From Bacteroidota bacterium (GTDB lineage: Bacteria > Bacteroidota > Bacteroidia > JAADEI01): a DNA stretch of 8,977 bases. The position numbers and the translations under genes are program-made. Positions 6,452 through 8,977 of the stretch are shown here, in pieces. Within the stretch, counting starts at the first letter, position 1. Each line of letters starts with the position of its first letter. The stretch is taken from assembly GCA_024280615.1 (NCBI GenBank), contig JAJRPU010000146.1, positions 1-8,977 of the forward strand, in the 5' to 3' direction. The notes below the pieces were generated by a model. The model was not told the DNA's origin and made no database searches. It worked only from the letters and a program-made list of their open reading frames with translations.

Positions 6452-6456
6452 TACAC

Positions 6457-8184
6457 TTATCTCTTTATTTTCTGTTCTTTCTTTTGGATTTTTTCTAATA
6501 ACCAAGAGGGAGGAGGCACATGCAGGTATTTATCTATCGGAATGGCAATAACTTCAGTGTTGGGTAGAGATTCTTCTAATTGTTTTACTAACTCATCTGT
6601 GATAGTGGGATTATAACTGATGTCAAGCAATTCAAGCTGTTTCATTTGCAACAGTATCGGCAGAATCTTTTGGAGGTCAAGGGGCAGGTTGTAACTAATA
6701 TCAAGGATTCTGAGGGATGCGAGTTGGGGCATTGTCTCAGGCAAATCTTCAAGTTCGTTGGCTTTCAGGTTTATTAGTCTCAAATTTTCTAATCGGTGTA
6801 CGTCTTTTGGCAGATGCTTGAGCAGATTGTTTCTCATCCATAACTCTTCAAGATTTGAAAGGTTAGTAATTGATGACGGCAGATGCCTAATAACCTGATC
6901 ATTTAGAGACAAAACCTTTAATTGTTTAAGATTTTCTATGCATGATGGAATGCTTCTTACCTTAAACTTTGCTGGATGGAAATAGAACCCATCAAAGATG
7001 AGCGTATCCAGATTGGTTAACTTGCATATTGTTGGAGGGAATTGCGATAATTTATTGCCGCCAAGATTGAGATATGATATGTTTTTCATTGAAGATATTC
7101 CTGCAGGGAAGCGTGTTAATTGATTTAGAGAGACATCAAGATGTTCAATTCCTGTCAATTTCCTTATTGAAGCAGGCAGGACTTCCAGTTGATTGCCTCT
7201 TAAATCAAGTTTCCTTAACTTTCTTAAATTTCCAATGCAAGAAGGAATTTTTTTTAGGTAGTTCATACGTTCGCCAAGATTAATATATCCTAACTTTAAA
7301 ACTTCAAGATTTGCAAGTTTACATAATCCAGAACCAACTTCTAACATATTGTTTGAGCGAAGGTCAAGAACCTTCAAGCTTTTTAATTTTCCTACATTAT
7401 CAGGTAATTCTTTTATGTCGCACTCACTCACTATAAGCGTTTCAAGAGACTTTGATTTAGCAAGGGCATTAAAAACCTGTTCTGCATTAAGCCATACATT
7501 TCCATGGAGGTTTAGCCATTTCAAATTGGGTAAGTCACTAATAGTGGGAGGCAACTTAGTTATCAAATTATTATTCAAAGCAAGAAATTCCAGACTTTTC
7601 AGGTCTTTCACATTAGCAGGAATGGAAAAAAGTTGGTTATGAGATAGGTCAATGGCACGCAAACCATCGCATCCAGAAAGGATTGAAAAAACTTCTTCAA
7701 TATCCAACATGTAAGTTCTCTTAAGGTTAATTGCTTCCAGAGAAATGTCACAAATGGCTTCACTAATATGGTTAATAGCCTTATTGTCGTTGAGTTTCAA
7801 AACCCTTAGATTTGTTAAAAGCCCTATCTCATCAGGCAAAGAAGTGAATTGGTTCCAAGATAAGTCTAAATACCATAATTTGGGCAACTGGGAAAGCTCT
7901 CTTAAAACCTGTTTGATTTTAAGTTCTGGGTTTTTCCTAAGTATGATAACCTCAATGTTTTTGAAATTAAGCACTTCATTGGGCAACGTAGTTATTTTAG
8001 CATACGATAAGTCAAGGATTTTCACTGAATCTGGATTGGCGTTTCGTAAATCTTGCAACCTGTAGATTTTCTCATCTGGCAACTTAAAAAACGACTCTAT
8101 TGACTGTTGAGAAAAAATAGAGTTCGTTGTTATCAACAGGGAAAATATCAATCCGCTGAACCCTTTGTATTTTAAACTTTTCAT
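6457..8184 (-). CDS. Secreted leucine-rich-repeat protein
   Basis: A 575-residue exported LRR protein. The signal peptide covers about residues 1-25, ending near SIFSQ; no lipobox is present. Twenty LRRs run from 54 to 542, with the LxxLxLxxNxLxxLP pattern. Repeat lengths are strikingly ordered: 23, then 26-23-23 three times, then 30-23-23-23 twice, then 26-26. The last 33 residues are Pro-rich (VPPPSW) and then Lys-rich; I see no type IX sorting domain, though short or divergent forms could be missed. LRR solenoids usually bind protein partners; a surface or periplasmic binding role is an inference. A weak TAATTTAG box (8192-8199) lies before ATG 8184. It converges on feoB and diverges from the small lipoprotein gene at 8279. 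Confidence 0.92.
   Translation of the reverse strand: MKSLKYKGFSGLIFSLLITTNSIFSQQSIESFFKLPDEKIYRLQDLRNANPDSVKILDLSYAKITTLPNEVLNFKNIEVIILRKNPELKIKQVLRELSQLPKLWYLDLSWNQFTSLPDEIGLLTNLRVLKLNDNKAINHISEAICDISLEAINLKRTYMLDIEEVFSILSGCDGLRAIDLSHNQLFSIPANVKDLKSLEFLALNNNLITKLPPTISDLPNLKWLNLHGNVWLNAEQVFNALAKSKSLETLIVSECDIKELPDNVGKLKSLKVLDLRSNNMLEVGSGLCKLANLEVLKLGYINLGERMNYLKKIPSCIGNLRKLRKLDLRGNQLEVLPASIRKLTGIEHLDVSLNQLTRFPAGISSMKNISYLNLGGNKLSQFPPTICKLTNLDTLIFDGFYFHPAKFKVRSIPSCIENLKQLKVLSLNDQVIRHLPSSITNLSNLEELWMRNNLLKHLPKDVHRLENLRLINLKANELEDLPETMPQLASLRILDISYNLPLDLQKILPILLQMKQLELLDISYNPTITDELVKQLEESLPNTEVIAIPIDKYLHVPPPSWLLEKIQKKEQKIKR
6715..7308 (-). repeat. LRR tetrads, 30-23-23-23 residues twice
   Basis: Residues 293-391 and 392-490 form two 99-residue units, each opening with a 30-residue repeat. 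The two long repeats share IPSCIxNL near their ends (IPSCIGNLRK and IPSCIENLKQ), which points to duplication of the whole unit. Confidence 0.8.
7309..7956 (-). repeat. LRR triads, 26-23-23 residues three times
   Basis: Residues 77-292 of the LRR protein divide into three consecutive 72-residue units, each a 26-residue repeat followed by two 23-residue repeats. The 26-residue members (77-102, 149-174, 221-246) lack the LP step and end in a longer helix-like part such as EEVFSILS or EQVFNALA. The unit is a protein-level repeat; the DNA copies have diverged. Confidence 0.8.
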
Positions 8185-8191
8185 AGCAGGG

Positions 8192-8199
8192 CTAAATTA
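8192..8199 (-). promoter_or_regulatory. Weak -7-like box for LRR gene
   Basis: On the minus strand TAATTTAG matches TAnnTTTG except at one base, 7 nt before the LRR gene ATG. No TTG stands at the usual 19-20 nt spacing upstream. The octamer is the same as the inner eight bases of the right arm of the feoA inverted repeat, possibly by chance. Confidence 0.25.
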
Positions 8200-8205
8200 C
8201 TCAGT

Positions 8206-8233
8206 TTGACAATTCCAACCTTTTGCATATTTA
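8206..8233 (+). promoter_or_regulatory. Candidate promoter for exported-protein operon
   Basis: TTGACA (8206-8211) and TATTTA (8228-8233) are 16 nt apart, a sigma70-like arrangement; the TTG to TA spacing of 19 nt also fits the Bacteroidota -33/-7 layout, but the TTTG half of the -7 box is missing. A start near 8240 would leave a leader of about 38 nt before ATG 8279. Confidence 0.3.
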
Positions 8234-8278
8234 GACCGTTTATAAAAAGTGAAAATTAACACGTAAAATCAAGATGCC

Positions 8279-8689
8279 ATGATGAAGCAAATACTCCTAA
8301 TTGCGGGACTTTCAACAATGATGATTATCGGAACCTCTTGCAGCAACAATAAGGGGCAAATCATGTGGCAGGACGTTGGCGAATGCATGGGTGGTGACGT
8401 TACAGGGGGAGGTTCAGGAGCAAACATGTCAGAAGAAAGAACATGGAACAATCCTTCTGAAATTGCAGAAGTAAACTTTGATATAACAGCTGCAGATAAA
8501 GGAGAATTGAGGGTTACACTCACTGATGCCAGTGGCAATGTGGTGTTTGACCATGCCATAAACAGAGATTCTGGTGATGACACATTCTCTGGCACTTCTA
8601 AAAGTGGAACCCCAGGTCAATGGACAATTAAGGTAACTCTTAAGAAATTCAAAGGGGACGGTTCATTCAGTGTCTGTCCTGTAAATTAA
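8279..8689 (+). CDS. Lipoprotein with probable beta-sandwich domain
   Basis: I do not recognise a named family. The 136-residue product (ATG 8279; a second ATG at 8282 is equally possible) has a signal peptide ending in the lipobox GTSC, with Cys21 as the expected lipid site. A glycine-rich linker (38-47, GGDVTGGGSG) is followed from about residue 60 by alternating short strands: GELRVTLTDASGNVVFDH, then a polar SGDDTFSG turn, GQWTIKVTLKKF and GDGSFSV. This looks like a small beta-sandwich of the kind found in secreted binding modules. Two other cysteines, Cys36 and Cys133, could form one disulphide joining the start and end of the mature chain. It is first in a run of three exported proteins and divergent from the LRR gene. 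Confidence 0.75.
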   Translation: MMKQILLIAGLSTMMIIGTSCSNNKGQIMWQDVGECMGGDVTGGGSGANMSEERTWNNPSEIAEVNFDITAADKGELRVTLTDASGNVVFDHAINRDSGDDTFSGTSKSGTPGQWTIKVTLKKFKGDGSFSVCPVN

Positions 8690-8695
8690 AGAACC

Positions 8696-8914
8696 ATGCG
8701 AGGACTTGTCATAATGATAATACTTGCAGGATTTGTAATGTCTTGCGCTCCTACTGCCGATTGGAAATGTTACTGCAAAAGGAAAGACACGGGGACAGAA
8801 TATCTCTCTTCAATTATAACAAATGAAAAAGCTAAAGATGCAGAGGCAGTGTGCAGGACCGAATGTGAAGTGATTGACGAAGAACTCTATTCCAGAGTGG
8901 AAGAAATAAAATAA
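8696..8914 (+). CDS. Small cysteine-rich lipoprotein
   Basis: An unrecognised 72-residue protein starting 6 nt after the previous stop. The signal peptide MRGLVIMIILAGFVMSC ends in lipobox VMSC (Cys17). The mature part has four further cysteines in a CxC-x25-CxxxC arrangement (Cys25, Cys27, Cys53, Cys57), a KCYCKRKDTG start and an Ala/Glu-rich helix-like stretch (KAKDAEAVCRTEC). With export to the periplasm, two disulphides are likely; metal binding is possible but unsupported. Similar short Cys patterns occur in Bacteroidota exported proteins, from memory, without a known function. The close spacing on both sides suggests an operon. Confidence 0.75.
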   Translation: MRGLVIMIILAGFVMSCAPTADWKCYCKRKDTGTEYLSSIITNEKAKDAEAVCRTECEVIDEELYSRVEEIK

Positions 8915-8921
8915 AAGGGAG

Positions 8922-8977
8922 ATGAAGGGACTATGGATTGTGTTGGTTGTGTTAGGGCTCGGCACAGCCCTTTTGAC
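8922..8977 (+). CDS. Exported protein, N-terminus only
   Basis: The window ends 18 full codons into an ORF that begins MKGLWIVLVVLGLGTALL, a typical signal peptide core with one Lys before a hydrophobic stretch. The start is 7 nt after the previous stop, and AAGGGAG stands just before the ATG. The protein is presumably exported or membrane-anchored and belongs to the same transcript. Nothing can be said about its mature part. Confidence 0.55.
   Translation, partial: MKGLWIVLVVLGLGTALL

Noticed and set aside
6452..6456. Shared terminator between feoB and the LRR gene
   Set aside because: Only 5 nt separate the convergent stops, and no stem of useful length surrounds them.
7074..8065. Plus-strand ORFs within the LRR gene
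   Set aside because: They are antisense to a continuous repeat protein and only mirror its repeated codons.

Overview
The window most likely comes from a member of the Bacteroidota, or a close relative, probably known from metagenomes. The base composition is AT-rich. Two promoters fit the phylum's TAnnTTTG -7 box (133-140 and 4316-4323). Shine-Dalgarno sequences are mostly missing. Several exported proteins carry short lipoprotein signals, and one gene encodes a DUF4296-like lipoprotein, a family I know from Bacteroidota. I could not run a database search, so the placement is an inference.

Layout. Positions 1-546 hold almost no firm genes: a possible 45-residue basic microprotein behind a promoter-like box, an imperfect direct repeat, and a hairpin. 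Two tRNA genes lie on the minus strand, tRNA-Arg(CCG) followed by tRNA-Lys(TTT). From 796 to 6451 seven plus-strand genes are packed tightly, several overlapping: a PlsC-like acyltransferase, a Wzx/MATE-type flippase, a TerC-family membrane protein, a DUF4296-like lipoprotein, a MIP18/DUF59 (SufT-like) Fe-S assembly protein, FeoA and FeoB. A -7 box inside a 10-bp inverted repeat sits just before feoA, so feoAB can probably be transcribed separately. FeoB converges, with a 5-nt gap, on a minus-strand gene for a secreted 575-residue leucine-rich-repeat (LRR) protein. Divergent from that gene, three small exported proteins of unknown function follow one another; the last is cut by the window end.

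How the genes work together. The first two genes suggest membrane lipid or glycolipid synthesis and export. TerC, the MIP18 protein and FeoAB share a metal theme: probable metal export, Fe-S cluster assembly and ferrous iron uptake. The right end is a set of cell-surface or periplasmic proteins without known roles.

The most unusual points are: a FeoB with altered guanine-recognition motifs (G4 begins with Thr, not Asn; G5 reads HGR) and a much shortened linker where the helical GDI domain normally lies; the inverted repeat around the feoA promoter; the ordered 26-23-23 and 30-23-23-23 super-repeats of the LRR protein; and the operon of small exported proteins, one with a CxC...CxxxC pattern. 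I saw no mobile element, CRISPR array, phage gene or defence system.
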